Below the pieces are notes generated by a model. That model was not told where the DNA came from. It saw only the letters and a list, made by a program, of their open reading frames with translations, and did no database searches. From Sulfitobacter sp. (GTDB lineage: Bacteria > Pseudomonadota > Alphaproteobacteria > Rhodobacterales > Rhodobacteraceae), in contig JAPKCR010000081.1 of assembly GCA_026421135.1 (NCBI GenBank), forward strand, positions 1 to 7,767: a stretch of DNA of 7,767 bases, in the 5' to 3' direction. The position numbers were made by a program, and so were the translations under genes. Below are positions 1 through 7,048 of this stretch, one piece after another. Each line of letters begins with the position of its first letter. Positions within the stretch are counted from its first letter, which is position 1.

Positions 1-60
1 GCCGGAAATCGAGACGGAACCTCCGCTTACGACGGGTTAAGCCCACACGCATCATAAGAA
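1..60. other. Left edge, no confident gene
   Basis: No complete gene fits here. Two plus-strand frames are open from the window edge: one stops at 38-40 and its last residues read PEIETEPPLTTG, and another stops at 55-57. The first looks more like a natural protein tail, so the 3' end of a plus-strand gene converging on the XRE regulator is possible. Twelve codons are too few to identify anything. The minus strand is also open here, but its ATGs lack a Shine-Dalgarno sequence. Confidence 0.25.
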
Positions 61-102
61 ACCTGGTCTGCCGCCTGCAATATCACGAGCGGCAGACTAG
101 GT
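52..102 (-). terminator. Rho-independent terminator of the XRE-cupin gene
   Basis: Positions 66-74 (GTCTGCCGC) and 89-97 (GCGGCAGAC) form a perfect 9-bp inverted repeat. Four more pairs (61-64 with 99-102) extend it beyond one mismatch; that position (65/98) is A-C in the minus-strand RNA and would be G-U in plus-strand RNA. The loop is 14 nt. In the minus-strand transcript the stem is followed by UUUCUUAU, a usable U-tract; the plus-strand side lacks one. The stem includes the UAG stop codon of the XRE gene (97-99), so the terminator overlaps the end of the coding region. Confidence 0.7.
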
Positions 103-726
103 ATTCTGCGGATAACTGATGACGGCCAGATAACGCGCAGGCAGTTTTACCAACACCTCGGGGCCATGCGCGGCGTCAGCATCAAAGAAAAGCGTATCGC
201 CGGGTTTCAGCGGGTAAACTGAATCGCCGTGGCGATAATCGACTTCACCTTCAAGCATGTAAATCGTCTCGATTCCACCATGCTGGAACGTCGGGAAAAT
301 ATCCGCCTCATCTGACAGGCAAATCAGATAGGGTTCGACAATCACGCCGCTGGCGTTTGCACCGATGTGACCTAAAAGGTTATACTGATGGTTGGCGCGG
401 GTGCCTTCACGCTCAAGCTCTACACCTTCGCCCGCTTTGGTGTGAACGGCCATGCGGGTTTCTTCAAAGCCACGAAAAAAAGCGGTCAATGGCACAGACA
501 AGGCGTTCGCCAAGGTTTGAAGTGTCGTCAATGATGGCGATGTATTCCCGTTTTCAATCTTGGAAAGCATCCCGATCGACAACCCCGTGGCTGCCGAAAG
601 TTCAGCCACCGTTATCTCTTGTTTGCGGCGAAACGCGCGGACCTCGCGACCTATTGCGACCTCCAGGACCTTTTCACGGTGCTCTGGCACACGGTGGGGA
701 TCTTGCTTTAGGTCAGTTGGGGTCAT
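97..726 (-). CDS. XRE-family transcriptional regulator with C-terminal cupin sensor domain
   Basis: A 209-residue cytoplasmic DNA-binding protein. Residues about 26-84 form an XRE/Cro-type helix-turn-helix; the segment around 48-66 (GLSIGMLSKIENGNTSPSL) is the recognition-helix signature of this family. Residues about 127-205 form a single cupin barrel. His149, Glu153 and His187 sit where cupins place metal or ligand-binding side chains. Proteins of this build usually repress metabolic genes and bind a small effector in the cupin; the effector here is not visible. The start was placed at the ATG at 726, since the only extension uses a TTG at 783 with no Shine-Dalgarno; the ATG itself has only a weak GGA upstream. 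It is transcribed away from the GlxA-type regulator. Its proximity to the sox genes makes a role in methylated-amine metabolism plausible, but this is inference, and it could equally serve genes to the left. Confidence 0.85.
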   Translation of the reverse strand: MTPTDLKQDPHRVPEHREKVLEVAIGREVRAFRRKQEITVAELSAATGLSIGMLSKIENGNTSPSLTTLQTLANALSVPLTAFFRGFEETRMAVHTKAGEGVELEREGTRANHQYNLLGHIGANASGVIVEPYLICLSDEADIFPTFQHGGIETIYMLEGEVDYRHGDSVYPLKPGDTLFFDADAAHGPEVLVKLPARYLAVISYPQNT

Positions 727-851
727 GAGGGTGTCCAGTTTACTTTGTGATAATGCACATACCGTCTTATTCTCTCGGGGCAAGCGATCAGATTAAAATG
801 ACCTTTGTATTCCCCTAGTCTAGCATGAATGTTTCCTGTTAGGATAGATTC
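727..851. promoter_or_regulatory. Divergent spacer between two regulator genes
   Basis: This 125-bp region must hold promoters for both outward-reading regulators. On the plus strand, ATGACC (798-803) and TAGCAT (822-827) with an 18-nt spacer form a passable sigma-70-like pair (4 of 6 matches each) for the downstream gene. A clear Shine-Dalgarno (AGGA, 841-844) lies 7 nt before its ATG at 852. No convincing promoter was found for the minus-strand gene. TGTG...CACA half-sites near 746-760 could be a small operator for autoregulation, but the dyad is short. Confidence 0.35.
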
Positions 852-1856
852 ATGACCCGTGATGAAACAATACATATTGGCTTTCTAATTTTCCCTGGCT
901 TTCCCATGGCCTGTTTGACGTCGATGATCGAACCCCTAAGGGCCGCAAACGAAATTGCCGGAAAAGAAGCGTTCGGTTGGAAGTTGTTATCCGAAGACGG
1001 ACAACGGGTCGAGGCAAGCGCGCATGTTTGGTTCGAACCTGATCTATCGCTAAGCGATTGTGACGGCGTTGATCAGCTGTTCTTGCTCAGCGGCCCTTCC
1101 TCACAGTTTGCGCATCGGTCTGCATCCGAAGGAAAGCTGCGCAAATTGGCCCGCCACGGAATCGTCTTGGGTGCGGTCAGTGGCGGCATTTTTCCCCTTG
1201 CGCGGTCTGGATTGCTTGATGGGCACATGACATCGGTTCATTGGTGTTATGAAGCGGCTTTTGCCACGGAATTTCCCCAGCTTGACGCAACCGAAGACGT
1301 GATTGTGATTGACCGCCGCCGTTTGACGGCTTCTGGAGCAGCCGCAGCCTTTGACCTGTCTTTGCAATTGGTCGAACGGTCGCTTGGTGCGGAAGTCGCC
1401 ACTGAAGTCGCATGCTGGTTCCAGCACCCGATGGTGCGAGGGCAGGGGGTTGTACAGCGCAAGCCCACTTTTGCCGCCGAAAGCACCAGTGACATGTTGC
1501 CTGGACCAATCCGCCACGCGGTTAAAATTTTCGGCGAAAACATCGAGGATCCGCTAAAGATTAGCCATGTCGCCGATCAGGTTGGCGTGTCCCCCAGACA
1601 GCTCGAGCGGATGTTCCGCACCGCGACCGGTACGACGCCGCTTGGCTATTACCGATCCTTGCGCATGCACAAAGCGCGCCAATTGTTGCTGTATAGCAAG
1701 GATAGCATGATCGATATCGCCTTAGCAGTCGGGTATTCCAGCACTGCTGCGCTAACCAAGAATTACCGTGAGGTGTTTCATGTCCATCCCCGCGAAGATC
1801 GCAACAAGATCAATATGTTCCGCGTGCGGGAAAACGCGATTGTGCCATCAGCCTAA
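852..1856 (+). CDS. GlxA/GbdR-like transcriptional regulator (DJ-1/PfpI-like sensor plus AraC-type HTH)
   Basis: A 334-residue regulator. Residues about 8-190 form a DJ-1/PfpI (class I glutamine-amidotransferase-like) domain, opening with IHIGFLIFPGFPM. Residues about 215-320 form an AraC/XylS DNA-binding domain with two helix-turn-helix units: ISHVADQVGVSPRQLERMF at 237-255 and IALAVGYSS near 289-297, leading to HVHPRE. The architecture matches GbdR, which in Pseudomonas activates glycine betaine, dimethylglycine and sarcosine catabolism. Neighbouring soxBDAG and a betaine-type transporter make a similar role likely; GbdR orthology is inferred from architecture and context only. The nucleophile-elbow position is Ser110 (GAVSGG), not cysteine, so the domain is probably a ligand sensor without enzymatic activity. 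The start is fixed by AGGA 7 nt upstream. The gene converges on soxG with 3 bp between stop codons and no visible terminator. Codon use looks like that of its neighbours. Confidence 0.88.
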   Translation: MTRDETIHIGFLIFPGFPMACLTSMIEPLRAANEIAGKEAFGWKLLSEDGQRVEASAHVWFEPDLSLSDCDGVDQLFLLSGPSSQFAHRSASEGKLRKLARHGIVLGAVSGGIFPLARSGLLDGHMTSVHWCYEAAFATEFPQLDATEDVIVIDRRRLTASGAAAAFDLSLQLVERSLGAEVATEVACWFQHPMVRGQGVVQRKPTFAAESTSDMLPGPIRHAVKIFGENIEDPLKISHVADQVGVSPRQLERMFRTATGTTPLGYYRSLRMHKARQLLLYSKDSMIDIALAVGYSSTAALTKNYREVFHVHPREDRNKINMFRVRENAIVPSA

Positions 1857-1859
1857 GGC

Positions 1860-2423
1860 TTAAGCGATAGATTTTGCCGCTGTCAGGATCGCGTGATGCA
1901 AGGTGCCCGCCGAGGCACGTGGCCCAAAGATGCGGATGTGATCATGCGTGGCGCGGCGCATGACAAAGCACCCCAGCTGATGAATAACTGTCCGATGGGC
2001 ATCGCCTGCCGACATAGTACGGATAGGCACAGCGCAAAGGCGTTCACACAGATCCGGCATCGCTGCACCCTGCACATCAAATACCACCCAAGCGCCTGTT
2101 TGCTCTGTGACCGATGCGGCGGTGCCGAATGTGTCCTTGAGCGTCAAAGCAAGCAGTTCATGCGTGTCGCGGGGGGCCGCGATCATCCATTGGTTCGGCC
2201 CCATCCAAAACCCCTCTTCAGGATTTTGGAATTGTGCGCGACCCGGCCCGGGTACGTCACCCAAGAGTTTCTTCAGCGCTGTTTGGCAGGTCTTTTCCTG
2301 CCCCAATCTTGCGGCCACCGACGCCAGCGCCAGATCATCATTTTCTGTAATCGTGATATGCTGAAACTTGTCCACGCGGGCGCTGGTATTTCCCAACGCT
2401 GTTATCGGTTCTAAATCATGCAC
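1860..2423 (-). CDS. soxG: Sarcosine oxidase subunit gamma
   Basis: A 187-residue protein, of normal length for the gamma subunit of heterotetrameric sarcosine oxidase, a small cytoplasmic subunit with a GcvT/aminomethyltransferase-like fold packed against alpha. Family-like segments include GFWMGPNQWMIAAP near residues 75-90 and TGAWVVFDVQGA further on. The C-terminal part, with CFVMRRATHDHIRIFGPRAS, resembles the usual gamma-subunit tail. Translation most likely starts at the GTG at 2423-2421. This has an excellent Shine-Dalgarno 7 nt upstream, and its product starts like family members; the frame can be extended only to a TTG at 2477 inside soxA. The gene overlaps the end of soxA by 8 nt, implying translational coupling. 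It is the last gene of the operon and runs directly into the 3' end of the GlxA-type regulator. No catalytic residue is expected in this subunit. Confidence 0.9.
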   Translation of the reverse strand: MHDLEPITALGNTSARVDKFQHITITENDDLALASVAARLGQEKTCQTALKKLLGDVPGPGRAQFQNPEEGFWMGPNQWMIAAPRDTHELLALTLKDTFGTAASVTEQTGAWVVFDVQGAAMPDLCERLCAVPIRTMSAGDAHRTVIHQLGCFVMRRATHDHIRIFGPRASAGTLHHAILTAAKSIA

Positions 2424-5352
2424 GAAGCCGCTCTCCCTCAGGATCAATGAAATGCGCACTGACGATTTCGACGTCAACCGCGACGCCGGTCAGCGGGCTA
2501 ACCAATCGCATCCGTTCGCCAAGCCGGTTCGCGCCGTCTTTTACAAACCCCAAGGCGATGGCATGACCAAGGTTCGGAGAGAAACATGCGGAGGTCACAT
2601 AACCCTGATCATGTGCTGCATCCACAGGCCCTTGTGCATTCATCAGATGCGCCCCTGCAGGAACGGGATCATTCGGGTCGACTGGCTTTATGCCAATTTG
2701 GTTTAGGGCATCCGGCGAGTTCAAGCCTTCGCGTTCTGACAAGATTGAACCAATGCTGTCCTTAGCCTTGCTGACCATCCGGCCCATGCCAAGGTTCAGT
2801 GCGGTTGTGGTCCCGTTCAGTTCGTTGCCCGCTGCGTGCCCCTTTTCGATGCGCATCACACCCAACGCCTCGGTGCCGTAGGGTGTCACGTCAAAATCGG
2901 CACCTTCTTTCATGATCCGCCGCATCAAAGCGTCACCGTACATCGTGGGAACAGCAATTTCATAAGCCAGTTCGCCACTGAATGAGATGCGGAACAACCG
3001 CGCGCGCAGGCCGCCACAAATGGTAATATTAGCGCAGGCCATAAACGGGAACGCTTCGTTCGAGATGTCCACATCCACGATTTTCTCAAGCAGCTTGCGG
3101 CTGTTTGGGCCCGCGACAGCATACTGCGCCCACGCTTCGGTGGTCGAGATTAGCTGAACGTCCAAATCTGGAAACAGGCACTGGCGCACAAATTCCATGT
3201 GCCGGTAGACGGGCAGGGCATTGGCGGTTGTTGTCGTGACAACAAAATGATCCTCGGCCAGACGCGCCGCCGTGCCGTCATCCATCGCGATCCCGTCTTC
3301 GCGCAGCATCAAACCATAGCGCGTCTTGCCCACAGCCAGTTTTGCAAACCCGTTGCAGTATATCTTGTTCAGAAAGGCAGCGGCATCCGTGCCTTGTACA
3401 TCCACTTTACCTAAGGTCGTGACATCGCAGACACCCACCGATTTGCGCGTTGCCAGCACCTCGCGGTCAACGCTTTGGCGCCAAGTGGTTTCGCCCGCAC
3501 GTGGGAACCATTGTGCGCGCAGCCAATTGCCAACTTCGACAAAAACGGCACCTTGTTCACTGGCCCATTTATGCGATGGAGTCAGACGCTTTGGGTGAAA
3601 ATCTTGCCCGCGATGCCGCCCCGCAAGAACGCCGATGGCTGTGGGTGTATAGGGGGGCCGAAAAATTGTCGTGCCGACCTCAGGGATCGACTTGCCAGCA
3701 AGTTCGGCCATGATCGCAAGACCACCCATGTTCGATGTCTTGCCTTGATCCGTTGCCATGCCAAGCGTTGTATAGCGTTTCAAGTGTTCCACCGACCGGA
3801 ACCCTTCTTGATGGCTCAGCTTTACGTCTTTGACTGTCACGTCATTTTGCTGGTCCAACCAAGCGCGGCTGCAGCCTTCGACATGCCAAAATGGTTTCAG
3901 ATTAACGGGCGCGTCTTCGGCTTGGGGCAGTCTTGGCAGCTTACCCTTGAGGCCAAGCGCAGTTTTTGCCGCCGCTGCACCGGATTTCAACGCGCCGTGC
4001 GTGGAAAACAATCCGTTTGCGGCACCCACCACAGACATGCCGGGGGGTAGTGTGCCGCCTGGAACAAACGCGGCAATCGCGTCATTCCATTCTGGGCGCC
4101 CGCGTTGGTGACATGTCATATGGACGTTCGGGTTCCACCCGCCTGACATTCCCAAAGCACCACATTCCAGCATGCGCGTGCTGCCGTCGTTCAGACGCAC
4201 CTCGGCGAATTTTAGGCCCAGACGGCCCCTAGTATCAACGATTTCGCCGTGCAGAACCTCGTAATCAACACTGCGTGGCGCATCGGCGCGCACATCAACG
4301 ACAGCGGCAATTTTGACCCCTTTGGCGTGCAAATCTGCCGCCGTTCGATGCCCATCGTCATTGTTTGTAAAAATCGCAATACGCTTGTCGGCAGCGACGG
4401 CATATCTGTTGGCGTAGGTGCGAATAGCCGAGCCAAGCATGATGCCGGGGCGGTCGTTGTTTTCAAACGCGATGGGCCGTTCAATCGCGCCTGCGGCCAG
4501 CAGGGATTGCTTGGTGTAAATACGCCACAGCACCTGACGCGGTTTGTCGGTTTCGGGGGTAGGCAAGTGATCGCTGACCCGCTCAACAGCGCCGAATATC
4601 CCGTGGTCAAATGCGCCAATTATAGTGGTACGCGACATCATCCGCACATTTGGTAGGCTGGCCAATTCGTCCACAACCGCCGCCGCCCAGTCTGCACCGG
4701 CTTGATCGCCCACGGAAAATGTTTCGCTGTTCAAACGCCCGCCCATGCGGAAATCTTCGTCCGCAAGTATCACACTGGCACCTGAACGGCCGGCCGTTAA
4801 CGCCGCCATCAACCCGGCCGGTCCGGCCCCGATGATCAGCAAATCGCAGTGCAAGAAACCTTTGTCATAAACGTCAGGGTCATCCTTTAGCGAGAGAGAT
4901 CCAAGGCCCGCGGCGTGGCGAATGATAGGCTCATAGACCTTTTCCCAAAACGCAGCAGGCCACATAAAGGTCTTGTAATAAAAGCCCGCTGTCAAAAAGT
5001 TGGACAATCGGTCGTTGATCGCCAGCATATCGAATTTCAGCGATCCCAAACGGTTCTGACTGCGCGCCAGCAGCCCGTCATAAAGCTCGGCAGTGGTGGC
5101 GCGTGTGTTAGGTTCTTGGCGCGCGCCGCTGCGCAGTTCAACCAATGCATTTGGTTCCTCTGATCCCGCGCTAAGCACACCGCGGGGACGGTGATATTTA
5201 AACGAACGACCCATCAAGCGCACACCGTTGGCTAGCAGCGCTGATGCAAGCGTATCGCCGGCGCGGCCAGTCATCGACTTGCCATCAAAGGTAAATTTCA
5301 GGGCGCGGTCCCGGTCGATTTGGCCCCCGGCCAGGCGGTTTTTCTCACTCAT
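2416..5352 (-). CDS. soxA: Sarcosine oxidase subunit alpha
   Basis: A 978-residue protein, the expected size for the alpha subunit of heterotetrameric sarcosine oxidase. It binds NAD+ and tetrahydrofolate and shares the covalent FMN with beta at their interface. Domains in order: a ferredoxin-like N-terminal fold (about 17-100, with FKYHRPRG at 51-58 and no cysteines, so no Fe-S cluster); a Rossmann dinucleotide-binding segment with IIGAGPAG at 173-180; the central oxidoreductase region, including GWNPNVH at 405-411; a GcvT-like folate-binding domain from about 564 (FRPPYTP), with VCDVTTLGKVDVQG at 641-654 and SGELAYEI at 792-799; and a C-terminal GcvT barrel to 978. The folate domain takes up the methyl-derived carbon as 5,10-methylene-THF. 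The ATG at 5352 overlaps the soxD stop as ATGA; a GGGGG run 8 nt upstream is a weak ribosome site. No frameshift or internal stop is present. A paralogue acting on dimethylglycine or another N-methyl amino acid cannot be excluded. Confidence 0.95.
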   Translation of the reverse strand: MSEKNRLAGGQIDRDRALKFTFDGKSMTGRAGDTLASALLANGVRLMGRSFKYHRPRGVLSAGSEEPNALVELRSGARQEPNTRATTAELYDGLLARSQNRLGSLKFDMLAINDRLSNFLTAGFYYKTFMWPAAFWEKVYEPIIRHAAGLGSLSLKDDPDVYDKGFLHCDLLIIGAGPAGLMAALTAGRSGASVILADEDFRMGGRLNSETFSVGDQAGADWAAAVVDELASLPNVRMMSRTTIIGAFDHGIFGAVERVSDHLPTPETDKPRQVLWRIYTKQSLLAAGAIERPIAFENNDRPGIMLGSAIRTYANRYAVAADKRIAIFTNNDDGHRTAADLHAKGVKIAAVVDVRADAPRSVDYEVLHGEIVDTRGRLGLKFAEVRLNDGSTRMLECGALGMSGGWNPNVHMTCHQRGRPEWNDAIAAFVPGGTLPPGMSVVGAANGLFSTHGALKSGAAAAKTALGLKGKLPRLPQAEDAPVNLKPFWHVEGCSRAWLDQQNDVTVKDVKLSHQEGFRSVEHLKRYTTLGMATDQGKTSNMGGLAIMAELAGKSIPEVGTTIFRPPYTPTAIGVLAGRHRGQDFHPKRLTPSHKWASEQGAVFVEVGNWLRAQWFPRAGETTWRQSVDREVLATRKSVGVCDVTTLGKVDVQGTDAAAFLNKIYCNGFAKLAVGKTRYGLMLREDGIAMDDGTAARLAEDHFVVTTTTANALPVYRHMEFVRQCLFPDLDVQLISTTEAWAQYAVAGPNSRKLLEKIVDVDISNEAFPFMACANITICGGLRARLFRISFSGELAYEIAVPTMYGDALMRRIMKEGADFDVTPYGTEALGVMRIEKGHAAGNELNGTTTALNLGMGRMVSKAKDSIGSILSEREGLNSPDALNQIGIKPVDPNDPVPAGAHLMNAQGPVDAAHDQGYVTSACFSPNLGHAIALGFVKDGANRLGERMRLVSPLTGVAVDVEIVSAHFIDPEGERLRA
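2431..2439 (-). promoter_or_regulatory. Ribosome binding site deciding the GTG start of soxG
   Basis: On the minus strand this reads GAGGGAGAG, a strong anti-16S match lying inside the last codons of soxA. It is 7 nt from the GTG at 2423. It decides in favour of the GTG over the upstream TTG at 2477. Confidence 0.7.
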
Positions 5353-5636
5353 TTGCTGCGCCCCCGCTTGCGGGCCACATCGCTGGCCAGTTCTACCCCC
5401 GATATTTCATGGGTCAACGTATTGCGTGTGACGACAAGCCACGACCGATCGCCAGCCTCGTGAAACCACAGTTCTTCGTGCCAGCCTGCGGGGTTGTCCC
5501 GCAGGTAGCCATATTCATAAAAATCACGCGCCGCCGTTTCGGATTGCGGGTCGGGGCGGTCGATTATCCGCGCGTCACCAAGATAGGTAAATTCGGATGC
5601 ATCACGGGGGCCAAGCAGGGGGTGATTGATAATCAT
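5349..5636 (-). CDS. soxD: Sarcosine oxidase subunit delta, zinc-site-less variant
   Basis: A 95-residue small subunit between soxB and soxA, the usual place and length for SoxD. Family-like segments are GPRDASEFTYLGDA near 9-22, YLRDNPAGWHEELW in the middle and WLVVTRNTLTHE towards the end. In structurally known delta subunits a zinc ion is held by a CPxCG pair at the N-terminus and a later H-x3-C. Here the first pair reads HPLLG (His5, Leu8), and the later motif reads HEAGD: histidine kept, cysteine replaced by aspartate. The protein contains no cysteine at all, so the canonical zinc site is gone. The start is the ATG at 5636, preceded by GAGG that overlaps the soxB stop (spacing 8 nt). A TTG extension to 5687 has no support. 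Its stop overlaps the soxA start by 4 nt. Assignment rests on position plus these motifs. Confidence 0.87.
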   Translation of the reverse strand: MIINHPLLGPRDASEFTYLGDARIIDRPDPQSETAARDFYEYGYLRDNPAGWHEELWFHEAGDRSWLVVTRNTLTHEISGVELASDVARKRGRSK

Positions 5637-5646
5637 AAGAAGCGCC

Positions 5647-6897
5647 TCAATGCAGGTTGGGCTGGTTGCCCATACCTTTTTCGTCAATCATCCGGCCTTT
5701 TTCGAACCGATCAAAACGGAATGCTGTTGCTGTCGGATGAGGGGCATCCCGCGCCAGCAAATGTGCAAAGCAGAAACCGGACGCCGGTGTTGCCTTGAAC
5801 CCGCCATAGCACCAACCGCCGTTGAAATAGAGACCCTGCGTATCTGTGCGGTCGATAATGGGTGATCCGTCCATCGACATGTCCATGATCCCGCCCCACA
5901 TCCGCAACATCCGCGCGCGGCCAAAGGCCGGAAAAATTGCCATGCCGCCTTCGCAAACGTCTTCTACCACGGGTAGATTTCCGCGCTGAGCGTATGAGTT
6001 GTAACCATCAAGATCGCCGCCAAAAACCAACCCGCCTTTGTCGGACTGGCTACAATAAAAGTGTCCTGCACCGAATGTCACTACGCCGGGCATCACGGGT
6101 TTCAAACCTTCAGACACGAAAGCCTGTAAAACGTGGCTTTCCATCGGCAGACGCATTCCTGCGTGCGACATCAAACGGCTGGAAGATCCGGCAACGGCAC
6201 AACCGACTTTGCTTGCGCCAATGAAGCCGCGTGATGTTTCGACACCAAGGCATTTCCCGTTCTCGATGCGGAACCCTGTAACCTCACAGTTTTGGATAAT
6301 GTCCACGCCGCGACTGTCCGCGCCGCGCGCATAGCCCCAAGCGACAGCATCGTGCCGCACAGTTCCTCCGCGCTTTTGGGCTAAACCGCCTTTGATCGGA
6401 AAGCGTGCGTCCTCGGTGTTCAGGAACGGATAGCGATCCTTGATCTGTTTGGTGGTCAGCATTTCAGCATCGGCACCGTTCAAAATCATTGCATTGCCGC
6501 GACGGGTGAAAGCGTCGCGCTGCGCATCAGAATGGATAAGGTTCAGAATGCCGCGCTGGCTGATCATCGCATTATAGTTAAAGTCCTGTTCTAGCCCTTC
6601 CCACAGCTTAAGAGAAAATTCGTAGAACGGCTCGTTTCCATCCAGCAGGTAATTTGAACGAATGATCGTGGTGTTGCGGCCAACATTGCCGCCGCCGATC
6701 CAGCCTTTCTCCAAAACGGCTATCCGCTTTTGACCGAATTCCTTTGCAAGATAATAGGCGGTCGCCAGTCCGTGCCCGCCACCACCGATGATAACAATAT
6801 CATAGTGAGGTTGGGGTTCCGGTTCGCGCCATGCAGGTTTCCAACCCTTATGGCCGCTCAACGCCTCCTTGAGAACTCTAAACCCTGAATACCGCAT
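5647..6897 (-). CDS. soxB: Sarcosine oxidase subunit beta (catalytic flavoprotein)
   Basis: A 416-residue flavoprotein of the DAO (D-amino-acid/sarcosine oxidase) family, the subunit that oxidises the N-methyl group using non-covalent FAD and covalent FMN. A near-N-terminal Rossmann motif VIIGGGGHGLATAYYL spans 35-50, followed by VLEKGWIGGGN and RNTTIIRSNYL. His182 in RHDAVAWG matches the histidine carrying covalent FMN in characterised beta subunits (His173 in the corynebacterial enzyme, from memory). Lys368 in GGFKATP is the conserved C-terminal lysine near the flavin and substrate site. Nothing key appears missing, and the length matches the roughly 405-residue characterised protein. The start at 6897 gives the family N-terminus (MRYSGFRVLKEALSGHKGW) and has AAGGGGAAG upstream. 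An in-frame ATG at 6990 would add 31 unconserved residues and was rejected. This is the first gene of the operon; soxD follows after 10 nt. The promoter should lie in the divergent spacer to the right. Confidence 0.95.
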   Translation of the reverse strand: MRYSGFRVLKEALSGHKGWKPAWREPEPQPHYDIVIIGGGGHGLATAYYLAKEFGQKRIAVLEKGWIGGGNVGRNTTIIRSNYLLDGNEPFYEFSLKLWEGLEQDFNYNAMISQRGILNLIHSDAQRDAFTRRGNAMILNGADAEMLTTKQIKDRYPFLNTEDARFPIKGGLAQKRGGTVRHDAVAWGYARGADSRGVDIIQNCEVTGFRIENGKCLGVETSRGFIGASKVGCAVAGSSSRLMSHAGMRLPMESHVLQAFVSEGLKPVMPGVVTFGAGHFYCSQSDKGGLVFGGDLDGYNSYAQRGNLPVVEDVCEGGMAIFPAFGRARMLRMWGGIMDMSMDGSPIIDRTDTQGLYFNGGWCYGGFKATPASGFCFAHLLARDAPHPTATAFRFDRFEKGRMIDEKGMGNQPNLH

Positions 6898-6964
6898 TTC
6901 CGACTTCCCCTTTGCGCTAACACTAAGACTTGCTAAGGAAAAAACCATTTGAGATCGGACAAAC

Positions 6965-6983
6965 ATGTGCGCGAATGCGACAT
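6965..6983. promoter_or_regulatory. Candidate operator dyad between soxB and the transporter gene
   Basis: ATGT-g-CGC at 6965-6972 and GCGACAT at 6977-6983 are inverted repeats of 7 bp with one bulged base and a 4-bp centre. The site is about 30 bp upstream of the TAATAT candidate -10 of the rightward promoter and 68-86 bp upstream of the soxB start codon. It could therefore serve either transcript. The dyad is imperfect and could be chance; no binding protein can be assigned. Confidence 0.22.
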
Positions 6984-7048
6984 CTCTCATCAGAACCAGC
7001 AGCCGATTTCAGTAATATGAAGAAAAAAACTTGATTGAGAGGAAAATA

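Noticed and set aside
727..783. TTG start of the XRE-cupin protein at 783
   Set aside because: It would add 19 residues without a ribosome site and without similarity to the family; the ATG at 726 is preferred, though its own site is weak.
1893..2414. Long open frame antisense to soxG (173 codons)
   Set aside because: It is covered by soxG, whose product is recognisable; the antisense translation looks like no known protein.
3475..4050. Long open frame antisense to soxA (191 codons)
   Set aside because: It lies wholly inside the well-supported soxA gene, has no ribosome site or recognisable domain, and is typical of GC-rich antisense frames.
6898..6990. 31-residue N-terminal extension of SoxB from an ATG at 6990
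   Set aside because: The start at 6897 gives the usual family N-terminus and has a good ribosome site. The extension has no clear ribosome site and no recognisable signal.
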